Shown: positions 36,434-46,333 of the stretch, piece after piece
How the letters are laid out: each line of letters begins with the position of its first letter
Numbering within the stretch: position 1 is the stretch's first letter
Source of the DNA: Paractinoplanes pyxinae
GTDB taxonomy: Bacteria; Actinomycetota; Actinomycetes; Mycobacteriales; Micromonosporaceae
Assembly (NCBI RefSeq): GCF_026626335.1
Contig: NZ_JAPNTZ010000002.1
Location: forward strand, 372,001 to 436,000
DNA: 64,000 nt
Reading direction: 5' to 3'
Notes under the pieces: model-generated
The model's input: only the letters and a program-made list of their open reading frames with translations
Databases searched by the model: none
What the model was told of the DNA's origin: nothing
Position numbers and translations under genes: made by a program

Positions 36434-39400
36434 TGCCGTACGCCGAGGGCCCGCACCGCGACGTGCCGGAGCTGACTCTGGCCGAGCTGATCCTGCAAAC
36501 CGCTGCCCGCCGGGGTTCCGAGGTCGCCGTCCGGCAGTGGGACGAGGTGCTGACATACGCCGACCTGGCCGGCCGGGCCGCGACGCTGGCCGGCACGTTG
36601 CGTGAGCTCGGCGCCGGGCCGGAGGTCCGGGTCGGCATCTGCACCGAGCGTCGGCCGGAGATGCTGGTCGCGGTGCTCGGCGTGCTGCTGGCCGGCGGTT
36701 GCTACGTGCCGCTGGACAAGGCCCACCCGCCGCACCGGATCCGCGAGGTGGCCCGGGACGCCGGCCTCGTTGCCGTGGTCACCGACCAGCCCCTCGATCT
36801 CGACCTCCCGCTGATCGACGTTCCGGTCGCCGTCAGCGCGATCGTGCCCGGATGCCCGGCGCGGCCCGACAACGCCGCGTACGTGCTCTACACCTCGGGC
36901 TCGACCGGACGGCCGAAGGGCGTCGTAGTCACCCACCGCAGCGTCGTCGCCCACGTGACCGCGTTCGGTGAGTACACCGGGGCCGGCGAGACCGACCGGG
37001 CGTTCGCGTTCGCCCCGCTCGGCTTCGACGCGTCGGTCCAAGACCTGTTCATCCCGCTGGCCGTCGGCGGCGAGATCGACCTCGTGCCCGACGACGACCG
37101 GATCGACCCGGCCCGGCTGCAACGCTTCGCCGAGGCGCACCGGGTGACGTGGGGTTGCGTGCCGGCCGCGCTGCTGTCGCTGCTGGACCCGGACCGGCTG
37201 CCGCACTGGCGCACGGTCTTCACCGGCATCGAGGCGCCCGACCCGGCGCAGATCCGCCGCTGGGCCGGGCCGCACCGCCGGCTCTCCAACGGGTACGGCC
37301 CGACCGAGGCCACGGTGTGCGTCACCAGCTACCGGGTGGACGGCACGGAGGACGGGCCGATGCCGATGGGCCGCCCGTTGCCGAACCACCGGATCCACCT
37401 GGTCGGCCCCGACAACGAGCTTGTTCCGCCCGGCACCCCGGGCGAGGTGCTGATCGGCGGCGTCGGCCTGGCCCGCGGCTACCTGGGCCGGCCCGACCTG
37501 ACCGCCGAGAAGTTCGTGCCCGACCCGTTCTCGGGAAAGCCCGGGGCACGGCTGTATCGCACGGGCGACCGGGCTGTCTGGCTGCCCGAGGGACAGCTGC
37601 TGTTCCTCGGCCGCATCGACCGGCAGGTCAAGATTCGCGGCCAGCGCGTGGAGCCCGGCGAGGTGGAAGCGGTGCTGTCCACCCACCCGGCGGTGCGGCA
37701 GGCCGCGGTGGTGCCGGTCGCCGGCGAGCTGGCCGCAATCGTGGCGCCCGAGCTTCCGGCCGACCTGGACGACTTCCTGCGCGAACGCCTGCCGGACGCG
37801 ATGGTGCCCCGGCGTCTGGTCGGCGTCGGCGAGATCCCGCTGACCGCGAACGGCAAACGCGACCTGGTCGGTCTGACTGACCGGATCGAGCCGACCGAGG
37901 GTGGAGTCGCCGGCATCTGGCAACGGGTTCTGGGCCGCGCGAGCACCGGCGACTTTTTCGCCGCGGGCGGGACCTCGCTGTCGGCGATGCGGCTCGTCGC
38001 CGCGGTGCGCGACGAGGTGGGCAAGGACATTTCCGTACGGGATGTCTTCGAGGCCCGTACGCTCGGCGCCCTCACCGAGCGGGTGGCCGAGGCGGCGCCG
38101 CTGGGCGAACCCGAGCTGGTCACCGGCCAGCCGCCGACACTGTCGCCCTCGATGCGCCGATTGTGGTTCCTCGACCAGCTCGCGCCGGACTCGGCCGCCT
38201 ACAACACCGCCATGGCCGAACGGCTGCACGGCCCCCTCGACCTGGCACGGTTGCGCGCCGCCCTGCAGACCGTCGCCGACCGGCAAGAGGTGCTGCGCTG
38301 GCGGATCACCAAGGTGGCCGGCGCTCCGCACGTGGTCTGCGACCCGGTCGGTGATGTGCCGCTGGAGGTCGTCGACCTGTCCGGGTTGCCGACCGGCGAC
38401 CGCGAGGGGGCGTTGCGGGCCGCATTGCAGCGCACCGCCGCGACCAGGTTCGACATGGCCACCGGCCCGACCTGGCGGGCCGAGGTGTACCGCCTGGCCG
38501 ACGACGAGCACGTGCTGGCGATGACGTTCCACCACGCGGTCTTCGACGGGTGGTCACAGGCGGTGCTGTACGACCAACTCGCGCAGGCGTACCGGGACGG
38601 CGGCACGCCTTCACTCCCCGCCACGTACGCCGACTACGCCGTGTGGCGGGCGACTCGGGACAGGCTGCGCGGCCCGGACGACCTGGCCTGGTGGGCGAAA
38701 CACCTCACCGGGGCGCCGACGGTGCTGGATCTGCCCGCCGATCGGCCCCGCCCGGTCGTGCAGACGTACCGCGGCGAGATCACCGGGGTGCCGTTCCCGC
38801 CGCACCTGGACGCCCGGGTGCGACAACTGGCGGCGGAGCTCGGCGCGACCCCGTCGACCGTGCTGCTGGCCGCCTTCGGCGAGGTGCTGCGCCGCCTTAC
38901 CGGCCGGGCGGACCACGTGGTCGGCGCGGTGGTGGCCGACCGGCGGCTGGCCTCGGTGGCCGATCTCGTCGGGTTCTTTGTGGACATCGTGCCGGTCCGC
39001 CTCACCCCGGACACCGGCCGCAGCTTCGCCGAGCAGGTGACGGAGTGCCGGCGCGAGCTGCTGGACGCGCTGGCCCACCCGAACGCGCCGCTGGAAGAGA
39101 TCGTGCGGGAGCTGTCGGTGCCGCGCGACCCGGCTCGCTCGCCGCTGGTCCAGGTGCTGTTCAACGTCTTCAACTTCGCCGAGCCGGCGCTGGACCTGCC
39201 CGGGCTGACCGCGGAACGGGTGGCGGCCGGGCTGCCCGGCTCGCCGTTCGACCTCACCCTGTACGTGGTCGAGCGGGCCGGCCTGCTGGCGCTGGACGCG
39301 GTCTACAACCCCGACCTGTTCGCAAGCGAACGGATCGACCACCTGCTGGCCGGCTACCTGGCCGTGCTGGACTCGCTCACCTCCGCGCCCGAGCGGCCAC

Positions 39401-39825
39401 CGAGCGACGACGAGCCCGCCGCCCTCGCCCGGGTCCGCGCCGGTGCGGTTCGACCCGCGGCCGCCGCGGAGAGAACGGCCGAAGCGAAGGCGCAGACGAC
39501 CGGGGCGACCGAAGAACTCGTGGCCCGGGTGTGGCGCGAGATCCTGCGCGTCGACCAGGTCGGCGCCACCGACAACTTCTTCGACCTCGGCGGCCACTCG
39601 CTCGCCCTGGCCGAGGTGCAGCACCGCCTGGCCGAGGCCACCGGACGCGAGATCCCCCTGGTCGACCTGTTCCGCTACCCCAACGTCCGGGCCCTGGCGG
39701 CGTACCTCGACGGCGGCGACACCGGCAACGGCATCAACCAGGCCCTGCGACGGGCGGCCGACCGGCGGGCCCGCGCCCGGGGCCGGCAGCAACGCCGGAC
39801 GGCCGGCGGCACCGACGACCAATGA
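36430..39825 (+). CDS. NRPS A-PCP-C-PCP
   Basis: 1131 residues; start overlaps the previous stop (AAATGATG). Order: A domain (about 15-480; [13 protein letters not shown] at about 154, GYGPTEATVCV, YRTGDRAVW), PCP with Ser 516 in AAGGTSLS, C domain (about 570-990) with active-site HHAVFDG at about 701-707, and a second PCP with Ser 1057 in LGGHSLA. By eye the pocket code is D, A, Q, C, F, G, G, V, C, K, which matches nothing I know well. The second PCP has no A domain of its own, so it must be loaded in trans or receive the chain directly. Confidence 0.9.
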   Translation: MMPYAEGPHRDVPELTLAELILQTAARRGSEVAVRQWDEVLTYADLAGRAATLAGTLRELGAGPEVRVGICTERRPEMLVAVLGVLLAGGCYVPLDKAHPPHRIREVARDAGLVAVVTDQPLDLDLPLIDVPVAVSAIVPGCPARPDNAAYVLYTSGSTGRPKGVVVTHRSVVAHVTAFGEYTGAGETDRAFAFAPLGFDASVQDLFIPLAVGGEIDLVPDDDRIDPARLQRFAEAHRVTWGCVPAALLSLLDPDRLPHWRTVFTGIEAPDPAQIRRWAGPHRRLSNGYGPTEATVCVTSYRVDGTEDGPMPMGRPLPNHRIHLVGPDNELVPPGTPGEVLIGGVGLARGYLGRPDLTAEKFVPDPFSGKPGARLYRTGDRAVWLPEGQLLFLGRIDRQVKIRGQRVEPGEVEAVLSTHPAVRQAAVVPVAGELAAIVAPELPADLDDFLRERLPDAMVPRRLVGVGEIPLTANGKRDLVGLTDRIEPTEGGVAGIWQRVLGRASTGDFFAAGGTSLSAMRLVAAVRDEVGKDISVRDVFEARTLGALTERVAEAAPLGEPELVTGQPPTLSPSMRRLWFLDQLAPDSAAYNTAMAERLHGPLDLARLRAALQTVADRQEVLRWRITKVAGAPHVVCDPVGDVPLEVVDLSGLPTGDREGALRAALQRTAATRFDMATGPTWRAEVYRLADDEHVLAMTFHHAVFDGWSQAVLYDQLAQAYRDGGTPSLPATYADYAVWRATRDRLRGPDDLAWWAKHLTGAPTVLDLPADRPRPVVQTYRGEITGVPFPPHLDARVRQLAAELGATPSTVLLAAFGEVLRRLTGRADHVVGAVVADRRLASVADLVGFFVDIVPVRLTPDTGRSFAEQVTECRRELLDALAHPNAPLEEIVRELSVPRDPARSPLVQVLFNVFNFAEPALDLPGLTAERVAAGLPGSPFDLTLYVVERAGLLALDAVYNPDLFASERIDHLLAGYLAVLDSLTSAPERPPSDDEPAALARVRAGAVRPAAAAERTAEAKAQTTGATEELVARVWREILRVDQVGATDNFFDLGGHSLALAEVQHRLAEATGREIPLVDLFRYPNVRALAAYLDGGDTGNGINQALRRAADRRARARGRQQRRTAGGTDDQ

Positions 39826-39851
39826 CCGAAGCGCGAACCGAAGGAGTCACC

Positions 39852-42800
39852 ATGGACCTTCCCGAGGACGGGGTCGAGCCGCTGGCCATTGTCGGGCTGG
39901 CCGCCCGGGTCCCCGGTGCGGACGACGCCCGGCAGTTCTGGCGCAACCTGGTCGACGGGGTCGAATCGATCACCTCGTTCACCCGGGCCGAGCAACTAGC
40001 CCGGGGGGCCAAGCTCAGCGAGGTGGACGACCCCAGCTGGGTCAACCAGGCCCCGGTGGTCGACGGCTTCGACACGTTCGACGCCGGCCTGTTCGGGCTG
40101 ACCGCCCGCGAGGCCGAGGTGATGGACCCGCAGCACCGGATGTTCCTGGAGGCCAGTCACGCCGCGCTGCTGGACGCCGGTTACGACCCGGCCCGCTACC
40201 CCGGTGCGGTCGGCGTCTACACCGGCACCGGCAGCCAGACGTATCTGCGGGACAACATCCTGCGGAACGCCAAGATCAGTGGGTCGCCGCACAGCGCGGT
40301 CTCGATCTCGACCGGCAACTCGCCGAACTACGTGGCGACCACCGTGTCGTACCGGCTGAACCTCACCGGCCCCAGTTTGACCGTCCACACCGCCTGTTCG
40401 ACCTCGCTGGTCGCCCTGCACCTGGCCTGCGAGGCGCTGCGCAACGCCGAGTGCGACATGGCGCTGGCCGGCGGCGTGAACCTCGAGATGCCGCACAACA
40501 TCGGCTACATGGGCATGGACGGCTTCACCTCACCCGACGGGCACTGCCGCCCGTTCGACGCGGCCGCCAACGGAACGGTGTGGGGCAGCGGGGCCGGCGT
40601 TGTCGTGGTCAAGCGGCTGGCCGACGCGATCGCCGACGGGGACACCGTACGGGCGCTGATTCTGGGCAATGCGATCAACAACGACGGCGCGCAGAAGGCC
40701 GGGTTCACCGCGCCCAGCGTCGAGGGCCAGATGGCGGCGGTGGCCCAGGCGGTCGGCTCGGCCGCGGTCGACCCCCGGACCATCACCTACGTCGAGGCGC
40801 ACGGCACCGGCACCGCCCTGGGCGACCCGATCGAGGTGGCCGCCCTGTCCGCGGTCTACGGCCAGGACACGGCCGATCGGGGCTGGTGCGCGCTCGGCTC
40901 GGTCAAGTCGAACATCGGCCACCTCAGCCAGCCGGCCGGCGTCGTCGGGGTGATCAAGACGGTGCTGGCGATGGAACACCGGCTGATCCCACCGACGGTC
41001 AACTACGAGCGGGCCAACCCGGCGATCGACTTCGCCACCACCCCCTTTCACGTGGCCTCGACGCTGGCCAAGTGGGAGACCGACGGGGTGCCGCGCCGGG
41101 CCGGGGTCAGCTCGTTCGGCATCGGCGGCACGAACGCGCACGTGATTCTGCAAGAGGCCCCCGAACCGACACTGCGCACACCGCGGCCGAGGCGCAGCCG
41201 GGTGCTCCGGGTTTCCGCCCGTACGGCGTCCGCCCTAGACAATGCGGTCGAGCAACTGGCCGAGCACCTGACCACCGCCACCGACGACCTCGCCGACGTC
41301 GCCTACACCCTGGAGGCCGGACGCCCGGAGTACCCGCACCGGACGGCCGTGGTCGCGACCGACCTGGCCGAGGCGGTCACCGCCCTGCGGGCCAAGCGCC
41401 GCCCGACCGGGTTGGCCGGGGAAGCCGTACCCCCGGTGGCGTTCCTGTTCTCGGGCCAGGGCGCCCAGTACGCCGGCATGGGCGCCCGCCTCTACGCCGA
41501 GGAACCGGAGTACGCCCGGGTCGTGGACGAGTGCGCGTCCGTGCTTGAACCGCTGCTCGGCCTGGACCTGCGCGACCTGATCCTGGGCCGCGACCCGGAA
41601 GCCGAGGCGAAGCTGGCCGAGACCCGCTTCACCCAGCCCGCCCTGTTCGTCGTCGAGTACGCGCTGGCCGCCCTCTGGCAGTCCCACGGGGTCCGCCCGG
41701 CGGCGATGATCGGGCACTCGATCGGCGAGTACGTGGCGGCCACGCTGGCCGGCGTCTTCACCCTGAGCGACGCGCTGCGGGTGGTGGCGGCGCGCGGCCG
41801 GCTCATGCAGTCGATGCCGGCCGGATCGATGCTCGCGGTCACCTCCGACGAGTCCGAAGTGGCCGGTCACCTGCCGGACGGGGTGACCGTCGCCGTGGTG
41901 AACGGTCCCGGCACGTGCGTGGTGGCCGGCCCGCCCGACGCGGTCGCCGCGTTCGCCGAGCAGTGGCCGGAAAAGACCAAATTGCTGCGTACGTCGCACG
42001 CGTTCCACTCGCCGATGATGGACCCGATCCTGGACGAGTTCGCCCGGGTGGTGGCGGCCGTGCCGCTCGGCCGGCCCCGCATGAGGTTCCTGTCCGACGT
42101 CACCGGCACCTGGATCACCGACGAGCAGGCCACCGACCCGGTCTACTGGGCCGCCCACCTGCGCCGGCCGGTCCGCTTCGGCGACTGCGTGGCGACGCTG
42201 CTGGCCGAGGGGCCGTGGTCGCTGGTCGAGTGCGGTCCCGGCCGGCAACTCACCGGGCTGGCCCGGATGCAGGTCGGCCGGGCCGCTCCCGAGCAGCGGG
42301 CGCTGATGCCGCTGGCCAGCCTGCCCGGCCCCGGCGAACCGAGCGGCGACTCGGCCGTGCTGCCCGGCTCGCTGGCCACACTGTGGACGCGGGGGACCGC
42401 TGTGCGGACGCCGGCTCTCGAAGCGCCGATGCGGGTTCCGCTGCCGGTCTATCCGTTCGAGCGCAAGCGTTACTGGGTCGACCCGGACCCGGAGCAGCCG
42501 GCCGCCTTCAATGCGGCGGTCGCGGCGCCCACCGGTCCGCGCGAGCCGGCCGACTGGTTCTCCGTGCCCACCTGGCGCCAGGCCGCGCCGGTTCCCTCGT
42601 TGCCGCCGACCGGTAGATATGTGGCTTTTGTCGACGGTCCTCGGGGGGACGCGCTGGCCGCTGAGCTGCGGGCGGTTGGGGCTGAGGTGGTGGAGGTGCG
42701 GCCGGGCCCGGACTTCGGCCCAGCGCCATGGGGTTTCCAGCTGCGTCCGGGTGAGGCCGACGACTACACCGCGCTGGTGGAGGCGTTGCCCGAGCCCGGC

Positions 42801-45209
42801 CGGATCGTGCACGCGTGGGCGCTGGACGGCGATCCCGCCGGCACCGACGTCCATGACGCTTGGGTCGCCCAGGATCGAGGCTTCTTCAGCGTGCTGCACC
42901 TGGCTCAGGCGCTGGCCGCGGCCGGGTTGGGGGCCGGCGACGAGGGCGCCGGACCGCTCCGGCTCGACTTGGTTGCGTCAGGCATCGGGGACGTCGCGGG
43001 CGGCGACCTTGTCCGTCCGGAACACGCCACCCTGGCCGGCCTGGCCCGGGTGCTCCCGGCCGAACTGCCCGGCCTGGCCGTGCGCCTGATCGACGTCGAC
43101 CCAGCCGCCGTCCGCGCCGCCGCGCCGGGTGCGGCGGCGCTTATCGCCGAGTTGGGCCGGCCCGGCCCCGACGAAGTCACCCTGCGGGGGCGGCGCCGGT
43201 GGACCACCGAATATGAGCCGGTCCGGATCGAGGACGCGGGTGAACGCGTGCTGCGAACGAACGGGCGATACCTGATCACCGGCGGGCTGGGTGGCATCGG
43301 CATCACGTTGGCCGAGGAGTTCGCCAGCCGCGTCCGGGCCCGGCTGGTTCTGCTCACCCGCTCCGGCCTGCCCGAGCGCGCGACCTGGGAAAACCACCTG
43401 GCAACCCACGGCAGCGACCCGGCCGACCGGGTGGGCCGGGCGATAGCCGCGATCCGCCGGATGGAGGCAGCCGGCGCCGAAGTGCTGGTGGTGGCGGCCG
43501 ACGTGACCGACCCGGCCGCTCTGCAGGAAGTGAGCGCCCGCATCGAGGCGGAGTTCGGTGGCCTGGACGGCATCGTGCACGCGGCCGGCCTGCCGGGCGG
43601 CGGGATGGCCGAGGTCAAAGAGAAGGCCGAGGCCGTGCGGGTGATGGACCCGAAACTAGCCGGCACCCTTGCCCTGGCCCAGGTGTTCGGTGCGCAGCCG
43701 ATGGACTTCGTTGTGCTCTGCTCGTCGATCACGGCGGTGGCCGGTGGTGTCGGGCAGGTGGACTACTGCGCCGCCAACGCCTTCCTCGACGCGTACGCCC
43801 GGGCCGGAACCTGGCGAGCCCCGGTGACCTCGCAGAACTGGGGTGGCTGGGCCGAGGTCGGCATGGCCGCCGAGACCGGGCCGCCCTCGAAGCCCGTGGC
43901 GCACCCGGTTCTGACCACTGTGGCCGCCGGTCCGCAGCAGACGGTCGTGCAAGGGTTGGTCGGCGCGGCCACGCACTGGGTGCTCGACGAGCACCGGATC
44001 GACGGCGTGCCGGTGATGCCGGGCACCGGCCACCTCGAGTGCGCCCGTGCCGCCGTGGTGGCCGCCGGGCCGCCACCCGGCCCCGGTCAGGCCGTCGAGC
44101 TCACCGATGTGGTGTTCCTGGAACCGTTCGCCGTGCCGGCCGGAACCGTGGACCAGTACCGGGTCGAGCTGGCCCTCGGCGACGGAACCTTCGAGATCGC
44201 CAGCCGGTCCCGCGACCATGTGCGCGGCTCGGCCGGGTGGACCGCCGTCGGCAGCGCGCCCGTGCTGGACGTGGCCGCGGTGATCGCCCGGTGCCGGCGG
44301 GTCGACGACGGCCCGGTCTTCGGCAAGACGGCGAACCGGATGGTCACCTTCGGGCCGCGCTGGGACGTGCTGCGCGAGCACCACGTCGGCGACGGCGAGG
44401 AGCTGGCCCGGATCGAGGCGCCCGCCGGCGACGTGGGCGAATGGGGGCTGCACCCGGCGATGCTCGACGTAGCCACCTCGTTCGGCCAGGGCCGGGGCGA
44501 GGGCAGCTACCTGCCGCTGTCGTACGGCCGGGTGGTGATCCGGGGTGACCTGCCCGCCACCTTCTACAGCCACCTGCGGCACCGGGACACCACCACCGGT
44601 GACCTCGTGGTGGCCGACCTGTCGCTGGTCGACGCGGACGGCCGCGAGATCGTCGCGATCACCGACTTCGTCCTGCGCCGGGTGGACCGTACGGCGGTGA
44701 CCGGTGGTTTGGACGCACCGCAACCGGCCGCCGAGCGGAAGCGAACCGACCAGATCAGCCCGGCCGACGGCGCCGACGCGTTCCTGCGCAGCCTGGGCGC
44801 GGACCTCGGCCCCCAGGTCGCGATCACCACCTACCCGGTCGACGAGATCCGCGAGCGCACCCGGCGGCCGGTCGACACGGCGGACACGGCAGCCGGCCCG
44901 GCCGAGCCGGACACCGCCGAGGACGGATTGGAGGCGGTCATCGCCCGGGTGTGGCGGGACAACCTCGGGGTGGACGACGTCGGGCGGGACGACGACTTCT
45001 TCGAGCTGGGCGGCAACTCGCTGGTGGCCGTGCAGATCATCGCCTCGATGCGCACCGCGGTCGGCGTCCGGCTGCCGATGCGCAGCCTCTTCGAACGACC
45101 CACCGTCGCCGCGCTGGCCACCCTGGTCGAGCAGCTGCGGGCCGAGGCCGAGACCGCGACCGCCGCCGAACCGGCGGCCCCGACCATCCCCCGGCTACCC
45201 CGCGGGTGA
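39852..45209 (+). CDS. PKS module KS-AT-KR-DH-ACP
   Basis: 1785 residues from the ATG at 39852, chosen because AAGGAG sits 5 bp upstream. An ATG at 39822 overlapping the previous stop is the alternative. KS: C182 in TACSTS, EAHGTGT, KSNIGHL, complete. AT: S623 in GHSIGE and HAFH at about 716-719, the malonyl-CoA signature. KR: GGLGGIG at about 1144, with the SSITA and VDYCAANAF catalytic set and no LDD motif. DH: H1381 in EHRIDGVPVMPG, and HPAMLDVATS. ACP: Ser 1723 in LGGNSL. KR stands before DH, the reverse of ordinary modular order. It should add one malonate unit and leave an alkene or alcohol. Confidence 0.92.
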   Translation: MDLPEDGVEPLAIVGLAARVPGADDARQFWRNLVDGVESITSFTRAEQLARGAKLSEVDDPSWVNQAPVVDGFDTFDAGLFGLTAREAEVMDPQHRMFLEASHAALLDAGYDPARYPGAVGVYTGTGSQTYLRDNILRNAKISGSPHSAVSISTGNSPNYVATTVSYRLNLTGPSLTVHTACSTSLVALHLACEALRNAECDMALAGGVNLEMPHNIGYMGMDGFTSPDGHCRPFDAAANGTVWGSGAGVVVVKRLADAIADGDTVRALILGNAINNDGAQKAGFTAPSVEGQMAAVAQAVGSAAVDPRTITYVEAHGTGTALGDPIEVAALSAVYGQDTADRGWCALGSVKSNIGHLSQPAGVVGVIKTVLAMEHRLIPPTVNYERANPAIDFATTPFHVASTLAKWETDGVPRRAGVSSFGIGGTNAHVILQEAPEPTLRTPRPRRSRVLRVSARTASALDNAVEQLAEHLTTATDDLADVAYTLEAGRPEYPHRTAVVATDLAEAVTALRAKRRPTGLAGEAVPPVAFLFSGQGAQYAGMGARLYAEEPEYARVVDECASVLEPLLGLDLRDLILGRDPEAEAKLAETRFTQPALFVVEYALAALWQSHGVRPAAMIGHSIGEYVAATLAGVFTLSDALRVVAARGRLMQSMPAGSMLAVTSDESEVAGHLPDGVTVAVVNGPGTCVVAGPPDAVAAFAEQWPEKTKLLRTSHAFHSPMMDPILDEFARVVAAVPLGRPRMRFLSDVTGTWITDEQATDPVYWAAHLRRPVRFGDCVATLLAEGPWSLVECGPGRQLTGLARMQVGRAAPEQRALMPLASLPGPGEPSGDSAVLPGSLATLWTRGTAVRTPALEAPMRVPLPVYPFERKRYWVDPDPEQPAAFNAAVAAPTGPREPADWFSVPTWRQAAPVPSLPPTGRYVAFVDGPRGDALAAELRAVGAEVVEVRPGPDFGPAPWGFQLRPGEADDYTALVEALPEPGRIVHAWALDGDPAGTDVHDAWVAQDRGFFSVLHLAQALAAAGLGAGDEGAGPLRLDLVASGIGDVAGGDLVRPEHATLAGLARVLPAELPGLAVRLIDVDPAAVRAAAPGAAALIAELGRPGPDEVTLRGRRRWTTEYEPVRIEDAGERVLRTNGRYLITGGLGGIGITLAEEFASRVRARLVLLTRSGLPERATWENHLATHGSDPADRVGRAIAAIRRMEAAGAEVLVVAADVTDPAALQEVSARIEAEFGGLDGIVHAAGLPGGGMAEVKEKAEAVRVMDPKLAGTLALAQVFGAQPMDFVVLCSSITAVAGGVGQVDYCAANAFLDAYARAGTWRAPVTSQNWGGWAEVGMAAETGPPSKPVAHPVLTTVAAGPQQTVVQGLVGAATHWVLDEHRIDGVPVMPGTGHLECARAAVVAAGPPPGPGQAVELTDVVFLEPFAVPAGTVDQYRVELALGDGTFEIASRSRDHVRGSAGWTAVGSAPVLDVAAVIARCRRVDDGPVFGKTANRMVTFGPRWDVLREHHVGDGEELARIEAPAGDVGEWGLHPAMLDVATSFGQGRGEGSYLPLSYGRVVIRGDLPATFYSHLRHRDTTTGDLVVADLSLVDADGREIVAITDFVLRRVDRTAVTGGLDAPQPAAERKRTDQISPADGADAFLRSLGADLGPQVAITTYPVDEIRERTRRPVDTADTAAGPAEPDTAEDGLEAVIARVWRDNLGVDDVGRDDDFFELGGNSLVAVQIIASMRTAVGVRLPMRSLFERPTVAALATLVEQLRAEAETATAAEPAAPTIPRLPRG

Positions 45210-45221
45210 GAAGGAGGACCG

Positions 45222-46148
45222 ATGAGCGAGCTGCCGTGGACGATCGAGAGTGACGGCACACCCCTGAGCGACGTGATCACGGCCCGGCGTGCGGAGATCC
45301 GCGAACGGCTGGTCGAGCACGGCGCGGTGCTGCTGCGTGGCTTCGAGGTCGGCGACGTGGACGGGTTCGACGGAGTCGTGCGGGCGCTGGCGGGCGACCC
45401 GCTCACGTACACCGAGCGGTCGTCACCCCGGAGCACCATCAAGGGGCAGGTCTACACCTCGACCGACTACCCGCCGGACGAAGAGATCTTTCTGCACAAC
45501 GAGAACTCGTACCAGGCGAACTGGCCTTTGACCCTGTTCTTCTACTGCCGGCAGCCGCCGGAGACGCAGGGAGCCACGCCGCTGGCCGACGTCCGCCGGG
45601 TCTACCGCGAGATCGACCCGGAGGTGCGGGCCGAGTTCGAGCGGCGGCGCTGGATGCTGGTCCGCAACTTTCACGGCGACTTCGGCACGCCCTGGTCCGA
45701 GGTCTTCGGCACCGATGATCGCGACGCGGTGGCCCGTTACTGCGCGGCCAACGGCATCGACGTCGAATGGCGTGGGCGGGACGGGCTGCGTACGCGGGCC
45801 ATTCGCAACGCCGTCCACTTCCGGCCGGGCCGCGACGAGCCGAGGTGGTTCAACCATGCGACCTTCTTCCACGTGTCGACGCTGCCCAAAGACCTGCAGG
45901 AGGGGCTGCTGGCGATGTTCGGCCAGGACGACCTGCCGACCAACACGTATTACGGCGACGGCGAGCCCATCCCGGGCGACGTGCTCGACCACCTGCGCGC
46001 CGCGTACCGGGCGGCCACGGTGCGTTTCGACTACCGGCTCGACGACGTCCTGGTGGTGGACAACATGACCGCCGCCCACGGCCGGGAGCCGTTCACCGGG
46101 CCGCGCCGGATCGCCGTCGCGATGGCCGAGCCGCACACCGATCTCTAG
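45222..46148 (+). CDS. Fe(II)/2-oxoglutarate oxygenase of the TauD/SyrP/AsnO type
   Basis: 308 residues from the ATG at 45222, with AGGAGG 5 bp upstream. The iron site is H92 and E94 in LHNENSY (the H-x-E variant seen in SyrP- and AsnO-type beta-hydroxylases) and distal H286 in [10 protein letters not shown], followed by RRIAVAM for 2-oxoglutarate. Such enzymes hydroxylate the beta carbon of an amino acid, free or PCP-bound. It directly precedes the MbtH gene and the Asn-type module, so beta-hydroxylation of Asn is the simplest proposal, but it could act on another residue. Confidence 0.88.
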   Translation: MSELPWTIESDGTPLSDVITARRAEIRERLVEHGAVLLRGFEVGDVDGFDGVVRALAGDPLTYTERSSPRSTIKGQVYTSTDYPPDEEIFLHNENSYQANWPLTLFFYCRQPPETQGATPLADVRRVYREIDPEVRAEFERRRWMLVRNFHGDFGTPWSEVFGTDDRDAVARYCAANGIDVEWRGRDGLRTRAIRNAVHFRPGRDEPRWFNHATFFHVSTLPKDLQEGLLAMFGQDDLPTNTYYGDGEPIPGDVLDHLRAAYRAATVRFDYRLDDVLVVDNMTAAHGREPFTGPRRIAVAMAEPHTDL

Positions 46149-46156
46149 GAGGCGTC

Positions 46157-46333
46157 ATGGAACCGGATCGTTTCGTGGTGGTCTGCAACGACGAGGAGCA
46201 GTACTCGATCTGGCCCGCCGATCGGCCGCTGCCGGCCGGCTGGCAGGACGCCGGGTTCACCGGGGCCAAGGACGAGTGCCTGTCCCACGTCGACCAGGTG
46301 TGGACCGACATGCGTCCGAGGTCCCTGCGATGA
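46157..46333 (+). CDS. MbtH-like protein
   Basis: 58 residues from the ATG at 46157, with AGGAGG 5 bp upstream. It has the family signature: [15 protein letters not shown], then PAGW, then [14 protein letters not shown]. MbtH proteins bind adenylation domains and support their folding and activity. Its stop overlaps the start of the Asn-type module. It is shorter than many (usually 65-75 residues), having almost nothing after DMRP. Confidence 0.95.
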   Translation: MEPDRFVVVCNDEEQYSIWPADRPLPAGWQDAGFTGAKDECLSHVDQVWTDMRPRSLR

